This document shows positions 1 through 7,161 of a stretch of 35,079 nt of DNA, piece by piece. The notes below the pieces were generated by a model. It saw only the letters and a program-made list of their open reading frames with translations. It did not search any database and was not told the DNA's origin. The translations under genes were made by a program, and so were the position numbers. Source of the stretch: Planctomycetota bacterium (lineage in GTDB: Bacteria; Planctomycetota; SZUA-567; H5-PLA8). Position 1 is the stretch's first letter. The number at the start of each line of letters is the position of its first letter. The stretch spans positions 1 to 35,079 of the forward strand of contig JAHCJK010000046.1 in the NCBI GenBank assembly GCA_026184295.1, in the 5' to 3' direction.

Positions 1-43
1 GCGCGCGGACGCGGGCGCCCGGGCGCGGTGGAGGTCCGGGCGG

Positions 44-226
44 TCAGCCGTTCGCGGGGCCGCTCGAAAGCTGGCCGAGCTTCTTGGCCTGCCGGTCGCC
101 CGGCGGTTCGGGCTGCGGGTTGAAGCCTCCCTTCTCGCCCGGCATGGTGAAGTTCAGGCCCTTCTGTTCGCCCGGCTTGGTAAAGTTGAGGCTCGAGGCC
201 AGGTTTTTGCCCATGTAGATCGGCAT
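44..226 (-). CDS. Small 60-aa protein with repeated LNFTxPGE motif
   Basis: No function is recognised. The start is fixed by AAGGAG placed 6 nt before ATG (position 226); the longer upstream reading frame runs through repeat DNA and is not credible. The 60-residue product has no membrane segment or signal peptide. It carries an internal duplication, SLNFTKPGEQKG then LNFTMPGEKGG (about residues 12-34), followed by the proline-rich motif FNPQPEPPG (about 35-43) and a polar tail. It has no cysteine. The good ribosome-binding site and the internal repeat argue that it is a real gene. It could be a structural or binding peptide, or a modified-peptide precursor; nothing nearby supports the latter. 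Confidence 0.6.
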   Translation of the reverse strand: MPIYMGKNLASSLNFTKPGEQKGLNFTMPGEKGGFNPQPEPPGDRQAKKLGQLSSGPANG

Positions 227-351
227 GACATGCTCCTTCTTGACTGCGCTGCTCGTGACCCTGTGTCGCGCGCCCCCAGCGGGCGCGTTCCACCACTGGA
301 TGGGCAGAAAGCGCCGCGAGGTTACGCAAAATTTCTTATAAAGGATTAGCG

Positions 352-365
352 CACAAGAGCTTGTG
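352..365. promoter_or_regulatory. Perfect inverted repeat CACAAG-AG-CTTGTG
   Basis: A 6+2+6 palindrome lies next to an AT-rich tract (TTTCTTATAAAGG) upstream of the small gene that begins at 226. The position would suit an operator for that gene. No clear -35/-10 pair is seen, so the regulatory role is speculative. Confidence 0.25.
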
Positions 366-439
366 TTCGAGAAGACAACACCGCAAGGGAGGGCAAACGG
401 AGGGCCAAGGGTCGGTAATTCCGCGCGCAGGTGCATCCG

Positions 440-466
440 TTTGTGGGACAGGCGTCTCGCCTGTCC
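440..466. repeat. Family A palindrome copy 1 (GGACAGGCG...CGCCTGTCC)
   Basis: Nine-base arms GGACAGGCG/CGCCTGTCC surround a three-base loop (here TCT), preceded by TTTGTG. This is the first of 13 copies found in the window, all intergenic. It resembles REP/BIME-type elements. Confidence 0.8.
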
Positions 467-508
467 GCGGTCGCGGAGGCAGGAGTGGAATGCAAAAAAC
501 GCGTTTCG

Positions 509-540
509 CGCAAAGACGCGAAGACGCGAAGACGCCAAGC
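509..540. repeat. CAAAGACGCGAAGACGC dispersed repeat
   Basis: A short array of an 8-base unit (AAGACGCG) starts with CGCAAAGACGC. Related sequences recur in opposite orientation near 25556 and again near 31086. All are intergenic. Confidence 0.6.
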
Positions 541-604
541 ACGGCCACGATTCCCGCGCCCGGCGCGTGCAACGATACAACCTGAAAGTAGGTACGTTGG
601 GGAC

Positions 605-940
605 ATGCATTGCCCCGCCTGTTCGAAGCGCGCGATCGCCTTTTACCCCTGGGCGAGGATCTCGCGGTTCTTTTCGTGCCCATGCACGCATTGCGGCGCG
701 GTCCTCAAGACGCCGCGAAAGGTCATAGCCGCCTTGGCAGCAGCAATCGTGCCCACTGCGATTGGAATTTTCTTCCTCGAAAACGCCCTTCCTCCTTCGG
801 CGCCGCTGGTGAACCTCATTGGCACGCGCGGGATTACCTTGTTGGTGGCCATCGTCTGGATGTACGCCCTCTTTTTCGTAGCCTGGTATTTCACCAAGGG
901 GCAGCTCGACGCGAAGGCAGAGGTGAAGTCAGGGAAGTAG
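605..940 (+). CDS. Small zinc-ribbon membrane protein
   Basis: This 111-aa protein is of unknown function. Its N-terminus has a zinc-ribbon pattern, CPAC at residues 3-6 and CTHC at 27-30. Two hydrophobic helices follow (about 40-57 and 75-96) and then a short charged tail (KGQLDAKAEVKSGK). It is likely an inner-membrane protein with a cytosolic metal-binding head. The first ATG after the repeats was chosen because the CxxC pair begins at residue 3; the ribosome-binding site (GGGGA) is weak. The open frame extends upstream through repeat DNA, which I disregard. Base composition is somewhat less GC-rich than in neighbouring housekeeping genes. Confidence 0.55.
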   Translation: MHCPACSKRAIAFYPWARISRFFSCPCTHCGAVLKTPRKVIAALAAAIVPTAIGIFFLENALPPSAPLVNLIGTRGITLLVAIVWMYALFFVAWYFTKGQLDAKAEVKSGK

Positions 941-1265
941 TGCCGAACTCGGCGACACCACAGTGCCTTGTCCTATCGAGCTAGTGGCAACCGAGAACGC
1001 CCCTGCGCCCCGGCAGGGGCGACGGGAAACTAGCCGGTGGCAAGCGCAGCGCGGCCACCGGAACGCGAGCCCCCTGCGCCGCACCCTGGAAGGGTGCCGG
1101 AGGCTCCGGCGCCCATTCAGGGCGCGCACGCTGGGGCGCGGGTCCCGGTGGCTCCGCTTCGCGGGCCACCGGCTAATTTCCGGCCGGCCTTCCAGGCCGG
1201 AAAGGGATGGGCGCGTGCACGAAGATATGCGCAGGCGAATGTGGATCGGTTGAAGTTGTGGCCGA
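941..1265. other. Intergenic spacer dominated by hairpin repeats
   Basis: The spacer lies between the converging zinc-ribbon gene and the minus-strand gene at 1266. It contains the hairpin cluster at 999-1201 and little else. Open frames crossing it on both strands are low-complexity translations of the repeats. Confidence 0.6.
999..1201. repeat. Cluster of about seven consecutive GC-rich hairpins
   Basis: Stems follow one another: GCCCCTG/CAGGGGC (999-1020), CCGGTGG/CCACCGG (1034-1061), GCACCCT/AGGGTGC (1081-1097), GCCGG/CCGGC (1096-1110), GCGCCC/GGGCGC (1110-1126), a GGTGGC/GCCACC stem (from about 1149) and GGCCGG/CCGGCC (about 1182-1201). The cluster lies between convergent genes, so it could terminate transcription from both sides. 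It differs from family A. Confidence 0.6.
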
Positions 1266-1814
1266 TTAGCGGCCAAACCAACGTTGCCAAAACGTTTTGG
1301 GGGGCGCGATGTAGACCAATTCTTCCATAGGAGGTGTGTCGTCAGTGTGATGATAACCGGTGCACGCTTTGGCCAACTCGATCGGTACGTCGTACACATA
1401 ATCGGCGTCCTGCGCCGCGCGTTGTTCTTTGAGTAAGCGATCACGAATCGCTGCAAATCCGGCCGGCAACTGGCCACTCACTTTTAAATGCTCTTCGCCT
1501 TGGCCGGAATCGTGCTCGACCGACCATAGTTGAACGCCGTCGCGCCATTCTTCCGCAGAACTTACCATCACGTGGTCATTGAGACGGCACACCACGATCT
1601 CGCATGAACGCGACACCTTGGCAAAGATCGACGAATCGCACAATTCAGAATCGGGGATGAGCGTAACCAGACATGCGCCTGTGGGCAGGGACGCGACGTA
1701 CATGGCATGGGACGATTGGAGTTCATCTGGGCCGGCAACTCTCAGGCCCAGTTCGGCCAGGACCGCGGCTTGCGGCTTTCCTTGCACGCAAACCCACGCC
1801 GCAGTGTCGCCCAT
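1266..1814 (-). CDS. Hypothetical soluble protein (182 aa)
   Basis: Function unknown. The start ATG (1814) is preceded by GAGGGA about 8-10 nt upstream. The protein begins MGDTAAWVCVQGKPQAAVLA, resembling a hypothetical family that opens with a 'W-x-x-V-x-GK' strand and an 'xxVLAELGL' helix, and it ends with an aromatic/basic tail (KTFWQRWFGR). There is no signal peptide or membrane segment. The middle is rich in acidic residues. G+C is clearly lower than in adjacent ispH, which may indicate acquired DNA. It could be a small immunity or regulatory protein, but there is no direct evidence. Confidence 0.6.
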   Translation of the reverse strand: MGDTAAWVCVQGKPQAAVLAELGLRVAGPDELQSSHAMYVASLPTGACLVTLIPDSELCDSSIFAKVSRSCEIVVCRLNDHVMVSSAEEWRDGVQLWSVEHDSGQGEEHLKVSGQLPAGFAAIRDRLLKEQRAAQDADYVYDVPIELAKACTGYHHTDDTPPMEELVYIAPPKTFWQRWFGR

Positions 1815-1864
1815 TTCCCGGTCCCTCTAAAAGCACAACGCGCAGCACCGCCTCGGGCACTTGG

Positions 1865-1893
1865 TTGTAATCGCCCGGCGCTTCCTTTAACAT
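1865..1893 (+). promoter_or_regulatory. Candidate sigma-70 promoter of ispH
   Basis: TTGTAA (4/6 match to TTGACA) is separated by 17 nt from TAACAT (4/6 match to TATAAT). A start of transcription near 1900 would leave a leader of about 20-30 nt before ispH. Confidence 0.45.
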
Positions 1894-1929
1894 AGCCGTG
1901 CTTGGTCACATTTCAGGAGCATGCCGCGC

Positions 1930-3261
1930 ATGGCCGATTACCATCGTAAGTACTTTGGGTTGAAGAAGGAAGTCGCGCCGGTTCTGGAGGCCACCTACGC
2001 TTCCAAGATCGTCGATCTGCTGCGCCTGAAGGGCTTTCAAGTCACGCGCGACGGCATGACGATCAAGCTCGCCAAGGAGTTCGGGTTCTGCGTCGGCGTC
2101 GAACGCGCGGTGCAGATGGCCTACGAGACGCGCCGCAAGTTCCCCGGCAAGCGCCTCTTCATTACCGCCGAAATCATCCACAACGCCTACGTCAACAAGC
2201 AGCTCGTCGAGATGGGCGTGATCTTCCTCAACGGGCAGTACGCCAACGGCATGACCTGGAACGACATCGGCGCCGACGACGTGGTCATCCTCCCGGCCTT
2301 CGGCGCGGCGGTGAAGGAAGTGGAGATGGTGAAGCAGAAGGGCGCGTTCATCGTCGATACGACCTGCGGCGCGGTGGTGAACGTCTGGAACAACGTCCAG
2401 AAGTACGCCAAGGACGCCTTCACCAGCGTAATCCACGGCAAGTACAGCCACGAAGAGACGCTCGCGACGGCCAGCCGCGCGACGGGCGACGCCGACGGCT
2501 TTACCGGGCAGCGCCTGGCGCAGCGCGGCAAGTACATCATCGTCCGCGACCTCGACGAGGCGCAGCTCGTCTGCGACTACATCCTCGGCAAGAGCAAGCT
2601 CGACCGCGAAGGCTTCCTCAAGCGCTTCGCGCCGGCCGTCAGCGAAGGCTTCGATCCCGACACGGACCTGGAACTGATCGGCGTCGCGAACCAGACGACG
2701 ATGCTTTCCAGCGAGACGCTCGCGATTCAGGCGCTGCTGAAGAACACGTTCATCCACAAGTACGGGCTGGCCGAGACCGCGCAGCGTTTCCGCAGCATCG
2801 ACACGATCTGTTCGGCGACGCAGGACCGCCAGGACGCCGTGAAGGACATGCTGGTCGCGCAGCCCGACGTGACGATCGTGATCGGCGGCTACAACAGTTC
2901 GAACACGACGCACCTGGCCGAGATGGGCATCGAGAAGGGCGTGCCGACGTACCACATCGACGACGCCGCCTGCATGGTCAGCAAGACGCAGATCCGCCAC
3001 CAGCCCATCGGCAAGCACGAGGAAGTCGTCGCCGAGAACTGGTGGCCGAACAAGAAGAACCTCGTCGTCGCCGTCACCGCCGGGGCGAGCACGCCCAACA
3101 ACAAGATCGGGGACATCTTCATGCGCCTCTTCGAACTCCACGGCAGCAACGTGGACGACCTGATCGAAGAACTGAACGCGCTCCCCACGCCCGAACTGAC
3201 CCCCGAAGAAAAGGCGCGCATGGAACGCCAGCGCCTGGAGCACGAGCAGCACCACCACTAG
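1930..3261 (+). CDS. ispH: 4-hydroxy-3-methylbut-2-enyl diphosphate reductase (IspH), long form
   Basis: This is the last enzyme of the MEP pathway. It reduces HMBPP to IPP and DMAPP with an iron-sulfur cluster, in the cytosol. Counting from the upstream ATG at 1921, the three cluster cysteines are visible: C57 in EFGFCVGVERAV, C149 in DTTCGAV and C297 in TICSATQ. Substrate-binding histidines are in AEIIHN and HGKYSHEET. At about 443 aa it is far longer than the ~316-aa E. coli enzyme and resembles the cyanobacterial/plant length class, with an N-terminal extension and a charged C-terminus ending EQHHH. AGGAG lies only 1 nt before the ATG at 1921 but about 10 nt before the ATG at 1930, so 1930 is preferred. 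A second MEP gene, ispE, lies at 23245. Confidence 0.92.
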   Translation: MADYHRKYFGLKKEVAPVLEATYASKIVDLLRLKGFQVTRDGMTIKLAKEFGFCVGVERAVQMAYETRRKFPGKRLFITAEIIHNAYVNKQLVEMGVIFLNGQYANGMTWNDIGADDVVILPAFGAAVKEVEMVKQKGAFIVDTTCGAVVNVWNNVQKYAKDAFTSVIHGKYSHEETLATASRATGDADGFTGQRLAQRGKYIIVRDLDEAQLVCDYILGKSKLDREGFLKRFAPAVSEGFDPDTDLELIGVANQTTMLSSETLAIQALLKNTFIHKYGLAETAQRFRSIDTICSATQDRQDAVKDMLVAQPDVTIVIGGYNSSNTTHLAEMGIEKGVPTYHIDDAACMVSKTQIRHQPIGKHEEVVAENWWPNKKNLVVAVTAGASTPNNKIGDIFMRLFELHGSNVDDLIEELNALPTPELTPEEKARMERQRLEHEQHHH

Positions 3262-3359
3262 CCATTTTCGATTTCCGATTTTGGATTGCCGATTTTCGAT
3301 CGCCGATCGCGCGCGGCCAAGCCGCGCGTTTTCGTTGAGCGACCGGCGAAGCCCCGCTG

Positions 3360-3525
3360 TTTGTGGGACAGGCGTCTCGCCTGTCCGCAGCGGAGGAGGC
3401 AGCCGCGGTGCTTGCAGGTTGCTCCTAGGTGCGAGGTTTCCGCGCATCCGAAGCCTTCCCCCCTCCCTGACCCTCCCCCACAAGGGGGGGAGGGGAACGC
3501 GGCGCGGCCGAGAGGGCGCGGGGGG
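3360..3525. repeat. Composite repeat, copy I (family A core plus C-rich hairpin)
   Basis: It starts with a family A palindrome (3360-3386), continues through a conserved GCGGTGCTTG...GCTCCTAGGTGCGAGG segment and ends in a C-rich/G-rich hairpin (CTCCCCCACAAGGGGGGG) followed by GAACGCGGCGCGG. A homologous copy, similarly ordered, occupies about 3790-3955. Confidence 0.65.
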
Positions 3526-3533
3526 CGACTCCG

Positions 3534-3560
3534 TTTGTGGGACAGGCGTCCCGCCTGTCC
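3534..3560. repeat. Family A palindrome copy 3
   Basis: The core GGACAGGCG-TCC-CGCCTGTCC is preceded by TTTGTG and followed directly by GGGCCGCGAAG. It is in the same orientation as its two neighbours. Confidence 0.8.
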
Positions 3561-3606
3561 GGGCCGCGAAGCAGCAGCGGCGGACTACCGAGAGCGGCCA
3601 GCGTAT

Positions 3607-3730
3607 GTAGCGCCGGCGTCCTCGCCGGCCGTGTCGCCGGCGTCCCGCCGGCAGATCGAAGGTGGAAGCCTTCGGGGTGCCGGTGCCGGCGAGGACGCCG
3701 GCGAGACTGCCGGCCGGAGGCCGGCGCTAC
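3607..3730. repeat. Family B 124-bp double-hairpin element, copy 1
   Basis: The element begins GTAGCGCCGG and ends CCGGCGCTAC. Each ~46-base arm contains two sub-palindromes built on GCCGGC, and the arms are near-complementary around a ~30-base centre. A second element with the same ends and exactly the same length is at 19947-20070, with a quite different centre. Confidence 0.75.
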
Positions 3731-3789
3731 AAACGGCCCGCGCTGGCCGCTCGCCATTCCACGAAGCAAGCGCGTGCGCGCGTGTGAAG

Positions 3790-3955
3790 TTTGTGGGACA
3801 GGCGTCCCGCCTGTCTGCAGCGGAGGGGGCGGGAGCGGTGCTTGTAGATTGCTCCTACGTGCGAGGTCTCTGCGCGGCCGACGTCTTCCCCCCATCCTAA
3901 CTCTCTCCAATAAGGGGGGCGGGGAACGCAGCGCGGCTGAAGGCGCGTCGCGCGC
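3790..3955. repeat. Composite repeat, copy II, overlapping a gene end
   Basis: The order is the same as in copy I: family A palindrome (3790-3816), GCGGTGCTTGTAGATTGCTCC segment, then a hairpin near AATAAGGGGGGCGGGG and GAACGCAGCGCGGC. Its last ~60 bases overlap the 3' end of the minus-strand membrane protein gene (stop at 3897). Confidence 0.65.
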
Positions 3956-4526
3956 GTGCACGCGCTCGGGCCAAGCGCTCGTTTACGATGACGAACGGCA
4001 GGAATATGGCGAAGTGGGCGACGATGTTCATGGCTTCCAACTCGGGAATGTACCATCTGCAAGGGCTTCTGAACTGAATGGGCCAACCGTGTCTTTGGCC
4101 GACCTCATTGGCGCAGTAAATCCCGATCAACAGCACCAGCAGGAGCACCACCGAGCTCGGACGAAGCTGAAACCAGCGATACCGGCCGCTCGCGGCCGCA
4201 CGGCAGAGTTCTTCGAATTCTGAGCGCACCTCCGCGCGCCGGAGCCAGCCTTCCATCGCGCCCCACGTTACCAGGAGCAAGGTGCCCGCCGTTGCCGCAT
4301 CGACCAGGATGTACCTAGGGCACATGCCGCCCCAGATCGTAGGCTCGTTCCGCACTCCGTAGAATCCACACGGCCATCCGAAGCCTTCGTCCAGATCTTG
4401 CGAGAGGTTCAGCTTCACGATCCAGCCCGCGAGGAGCATCAGCGCCACCGCCGTGATCAGGTGTAGGCGAAAGGGGCTGCCGGGTTGCGGGCTCATGGGC
4501 CGCGGGTTTCCGCGCGGTGGTCTCAT
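3897..4526 (-). CDS. Four-helix membrane protein of FGWP type
   Basis: Function unknown. Hydrophobic helices are seen near residues 21-42 (LITAVALMLLAGW), 73-92 (ILVDAATAGTLLLVTWG), 122-141 (SSVVLLLVLLIGIYCA) and 164-183 (MNIVAHFAIFLPFVIV). The layout of one helix, a loop with FGWPCGFYG, a second helix and then a basic segment resembles small hypothetical membrane proteins I associate with Planctomycetota. The start is uncertain: ATG at 4526 and ATG at 4496 (MSPQPGSPFRLH) both lack a clear ribosome-binding site. The last ~20 residues (ARARARRAFSRAAFPAPLIG region) are encoded by dispersed-repeat DNA, so the original C-terminus may have been replaced. Confidence 0.55.
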   Translation of the reverse strand: MRPPRGNPRPMSPQPGSPFRLHLITAVALMLLAGWIVKLNLSQDLDEGFGWPCGFYGVRNEPTIWGGMCPRYILVDAATAGTLLLVTWGAMEGWLRRAEVRSEFEELCRAAASGRYRWFQLRPSSVVLLLVLLIGIYCANEVGQRHGWPIQFRSPCRWYIPELEAMNIVAHFAIFLPFVIVNERLARARARARRAFSRAAFPAPLIGES

Positions 4527-5084
4527 GCGTGATATACGTGGGGACCGTGCGAACGGTTCGGAGGTCTGGCGGCCGAGAGGTCGGGGCAGCGCCCCGCCGT
4601 TTATGGGACAGGCGTCCCGCCTGTCTGCAACGGAGGGGGCGGGAGCGGTGCTTGTAGATTCGAGCCGTTCGTGGGTGCCACACCACGAAGTGGTGTGCGT
4701 TTCGATGTTCTTCCGTTAACCCTGCGCGGATGGTGAGGTCTCCAGACTTACATGTCCGCCATCGTCGGTTCTGACTCTTCCAAGGAGTGCAGACCTGGAG
4801 GTCTGCACCACAAGGGCGGGGCCTCGTGATACAGCCCATCCTCTTGGAGTTCCGAAAAAGCACACCGCGCTGCGGTGTGGCACCCACGGACGGCTCGAAT
4901 CTACAAGCACCTCGGCTGCTTCCATGTTCCAGACAGGCGGGACGCCTGTCCCACATAAAGCGGCCGCGCTGGCCGCGCGGCGCGGACATGCGGGCAAACT
5001 TCGTGAAACAATCCGCGCTTCCACCGACAGCCATACGCGGGCGCGCGTAATATACCCTTTGGTACCCGCGAGGTTTCCCGCGCG
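4527..5084. other. Intergenic spacer, mostly a composite repeat
   Basis: The region lies between divergent genes. Apart from the ~386-bp composite element at 4600-4985 it holds about 100 bases before the metallophosphoesterase, including TATACC at 5051-5056, a possible -10 box without a convincing -35. No gene is seen. Confidence 0.55.
4600..4985. repeat. ~386-bp nested composite repeat, left copy
   Basis: The outer boundary is a family A palindrome in forward orientation (4600-4626) and one in reverse orientation (4930-4957). Inside these, inverted segments recur on both sides: GGTGCTTGTAGATTCGAGCC, then GTGGGTGCCACACC hairpins (CACACCAC/GTGGTGTG on the left, CACACCGC/GCGGTGTG on the right). 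The centre holds a perfect palindrome, GTGCAGACCT-GG-AGGTCTGCAC (4787-4808). It ends in GCGGCCGCGCTGGCCGCGCGG. A near-identical copy follows the next gene (6046-6431) in the same orientation. No open reading frame within it looks real. Confidence 0.8.
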
Positions 5085-6026
5085 ATGAAGGATCCGGCTC
5101 CGAAATCTATCAAGCCTGAATCGGCGGCGGGCCATGGGCCGCCTGCGGGCCATGAGCTGCCTGCGGGCAACGGGCCGCCGGCAATCAATGGGCGCCCGCC
5201 TTCCAAGTGGACGCGGCGGCGCTTCCTCAAGATCGCGGCGGGCGGTGTCGCGGCGCTGGGGCTCGGACTGGGGTATTCGGCGGCCGAAGCGGGGTGGATG
5301 ACGGTCGCGCCGGATACGATCGCGGTGCCGCGCCTGCCGGCGGTCTTCCGCGGCTTCAAGCTCGCGTTTCTCACCGATCTGCACCACGGACCGTACACGG
5401 GGCTCGATTACCTGCGCCAGGCCGTCGCGGCCACGAACGCGCTCGCGCCCGATGTCATCTGCCTGGGCGGCGATTACGTGCACCAGGACGGGAAGTTCAT
5501 CCGGCCCTGCTTCGACGTGCTTGCGGCCCTGCGCGCGCCCATGGGCGTCTTCGGCGTGATGGGCAACCACGACGCGTGGGAAGGCCTGCCGGAATCCCGC
5601 GCGGCCATGCAGGCGGCCGGCATCCGCGAACTCACCAACGCCGGCGTCTGGCTCGACCGTGGCGGCGCGCGCGTGCGGCTCTGCGGCGTCGGGGATCTCT
5701 GGACCGACGAAGTGGACCTGCCCGCGGCGCTCGACGACGCGACCCCCGCCGACGCCTGCGTGGTGCTGAGCCACAACCCCGACGTCGCCGAAGACGTCCG
5801 CGACGCGCGCGTAAGCCTGATGCTGAGCGGGCACACGCACGGCGGGCAGGTGGTGCTCCCGGTTTTCGGCGCGCCCTTCACGCCGTCGCGTTACGGGCAG
5901 AAGTACCTGAGCGGCCTCTGCCGTGCGCCCGCGACGCAGGTCTTCGTCTCGCGCGGCCTGGGGACGATCACTCCGCCGCTGCGCTTCGGCTGCCGGCCCG
6001 AGATCAATCTGCTGACGCTGACCTGA
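5085..6026 (+). CDS. Tat-exported metallophosphoesterase (YkuE-like)
   Basis: A calcineurin-type phosphoesterase with a two-metal active site: DLHHG (D98, H100), GGDYV (D130), GNHD (N161, H162), LSHNPD (H230) and GHTHGGQ (H250, H252). A twin-arginine signal TRRRFLKIAAGG (residues 43-54) and a hydrophobic stretch to about 65 indicate export in folded form, possibly with a retained anchor. The 40-residue region before the Tat motif is unusually long and proline/glycine-rich, with PPAGH/LPAGN/PPAIN repeats. YkuE-like enzymes act on cell-envelope lipid or UDP-sugar substrates; the substrate here is unknown. The gene is flanked on both sides by nearly identical ~386-bp composite repeats in direct orientation. 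Confidence 0.88.
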   Translation: MKDPAPKSIKPESAAGHGPPAGHELPAGNGPPAINGRPPSKWTRRRFLKIAAGGVAALGLGLGYSAAEAGWMTVAPDTIAVPRLPAVFRGFKLAFLTDLHHGPYTGLDYLRQAVAATNALAPDVICLGGDYVHQDGKFIRPCFDVLAALRAPMGVFGVMGNHDAWEGLPESRAAMQAAGIRELTNAGVWLDRGGARVRLCGVGDLWTDEVDLPAALDDATPADACVVLSHNPDVAEDVRDARVSLMLSGHTHGGQVVLPVFGAPFTPSRYGQKYLSGLCRAPATQVFVSRGLGTITPPLRFGCRPEINLLTLT

Positions 6027-6437
6027 GCACGGCGCGCGTGTGACGTTTGTGGGACAGGCGTCCCGCCTGTCTGTAGCGGAGGGGGCGGGAGCGGTGCTTG
6101 TAGATTCGAGCCGTTCGTGGGTGCCACACCACGAAGTGGTGTGCGTTTCGATGTTCTTCCATTAACCTGCGCGGGTGGTGAGGTCTCCAGACTTACATGC
6201 CCGCCACTATCGGGTTCGATTCTTCCAAGGAGTGCAGACCTGGAGGGCTGCACCACAAGGGCGGGGCCTCGTGATTCGGCTCAGCTTTTGGGAGTTCCGA
6301 AAAAAGCACACCGCGCTGCGGTGTGGCACCCACGGACGGCTCGAATCTACAAGCACCTCGGCTGCTTCCATGTTCCAGACAGGCGGGACGCCTGTCCCAC
6401 ATAAAGCGGCCGCGCTGGCCGCGCGGCGCGGCCGGGG
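6027..6437. other. Intergenic spacer filled by a composite repeat
   Basis: Almost the whole gap between the convergent metallophosphoesterase and glutathione peroxidase genes is the right-hand composite repeat (6046-6431). Its palindromes could act as transcription terminators for both genes; no T-tract terminator is seen. Confidence 0.6.
6046..6431. repeat. ~386-bp nested composite repeat, right copy
   Basis: It matches the left copy (4600-4985) along its whole length, with only about twenty differences by eye, mostly clustered in two short central patches. It is bounded by family A palindromes at 6046-6072 (forward) and 6377-6403 (reverse). The central palindrome carries one mismatch relative to the left copy. 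It ends about 6 bases from the stop of the glutathione peroxidase gene. Confidence 0.8.
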
Positions 6438-7013
6438 TTACTTGGCTTTCAGGGCGTCTTCGATGGCCTTGGTGACGGCGGGGTCGTCGGGCTTGATCTT
6501 CGATTCGTAGCGGTCCAGGACTTCGCCGTGCTTGCCGATCAGGAACTTCTCGAAGTTCCATTTGATCTTGCCGGGCTTGGGGCTGTCGGCGGTGAGGTAC
6601 TTGTAGAGCGGCGGGGTCTCGGCGCCCTGGACGTGGACCTTCGACATCAACGGGAACGTGACGTTGAACTTGGTCGAGCAGAACTGCTTGATCTCCAGGT
6701 CCGTGCCGGGTTCCTGCCCGCCGAAGTCGTTGCAGGGGACGCCGACCACCACCAGGCCCTGGTCCTTGTACTTTGCGTAGACGGCTTCGAGCTGCTTGTA
6801 CTGCGGGGTGTAGCCGCACTTGCTGGCCACGTTCACCAGCAGCACGACCTTGCCCTTGTACTGGTCGAACTTCTGGTCCTTGCCGTCGTTGCCCTTCAGC
6901 GAGAACTCGTGGATCGAAGCCACTTTTTTCTCCTCCGCGCGAACGCCTTGCGCCCCGGCGCAGCACGCCAGTGCCGCCACCGTCACCGCCCAGGCCATGG
7001 TTCGAGTGCTCAT
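6438..7013 (-). CDS. Exported glutathione peroxidase-like thiol peroxidase
   Basis: It reduces hydrogen or lipid peroxides, probably with thioredoxin as donor since it is a Cys type. The catalytic tetrad is visible: C66 in NVASKCGYTPQY, Q100 in CNDFGGQEPG, and W152/N153 in KWNFEKF. C112 (QFCSTKFN) fits the resolving cysteine of two-Cys family members. At 191 aa it exceeds the usual ~160 aa because of an N-terminal signal peptide (residues 1-26, likely cleaved after VRA). The ATG at 7013 follows CAAAGGAGCCGGCAAT, with AGGAG about 9 nt upstream. It acts outside the cytoplasmic membrane. It is monocistronic, with a repeat region downstream. Confidence 0.9.
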   Translation of the reverse strand: MSTRTMAWAVTVAALACCAGAQGVRAEEKKVASIHEFSLKGNDGKDQKFDQYKGKVVLLVNVASKCGYTPQYKQLEAVYAKYKDQGLVVVGVPCNDFGGQEPGTDLEIKQFCSTKFNVTFPLMSKVHVQGAETPPLYKYLTADSPKPGKIKWNFEKFLIGKHGEVLDRYESKIKPDDPAVTKAIEDALKAK

Positions 7014-7161
7014 ATTGCCGGCTCCTTTGTATCCGTTGTATCTGTGTCTCTTAGCTATGTCGCCAGTGGGTGCGCTTATTCACCGCGGACCGTGCCTTGT
7101 GGAGAGGAAGGCTACGGGCGCGCGCGCAACCTGCAAGCGCCACTCCCGCCCCCTGCGATGC

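Larger units (their letters stand above)
227..604. other. Intergenic spacer with dispersed repeats
   Basis: This spacer lies between two divergent small genes. It holds an AT-rich stretch (about 325-350), a short perfect palindrome, one copy of the GGACAGGCG palindrome and one CAAAGACGCG-type repeat, each listed separately. Open frames crossing it are translations of repeat DNA. Confidence 0.6.
3262..3896. other. Intergenic spacer assembled from dispersed repeats
   Basis: This 635-base gap has no credible gene. It begins with a degenerate tandem (CGATTTCCGATTTTGG type, about 3267-3305) and then holds three family A palindromes, the 124-bp family B element and two related ~165-bp composite repeats, listed separately. 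Confidence 0.65.

Noticed and set aside
336..683. Short frames encoding strings such as TGVSPVR, AGRLSH or DRRDACPT in many intergenic regions
   Set aside because: These are translations of the family A palindrome in different frames and recur wherever the repeat lies, so they are not genes.
1906..3483. A 525-residue minus-strand frame across ispH
   Set aside because: Antisense of ispH; compositionally biased, and it extends into repeat DNA.
4600..6431. Composite transposon around the metallophosphoesterase
   Set aside because: The flanking repeats contain no transposase reading frame and no clear target-site duplication, so they are called repeats rather than insertion sequences.
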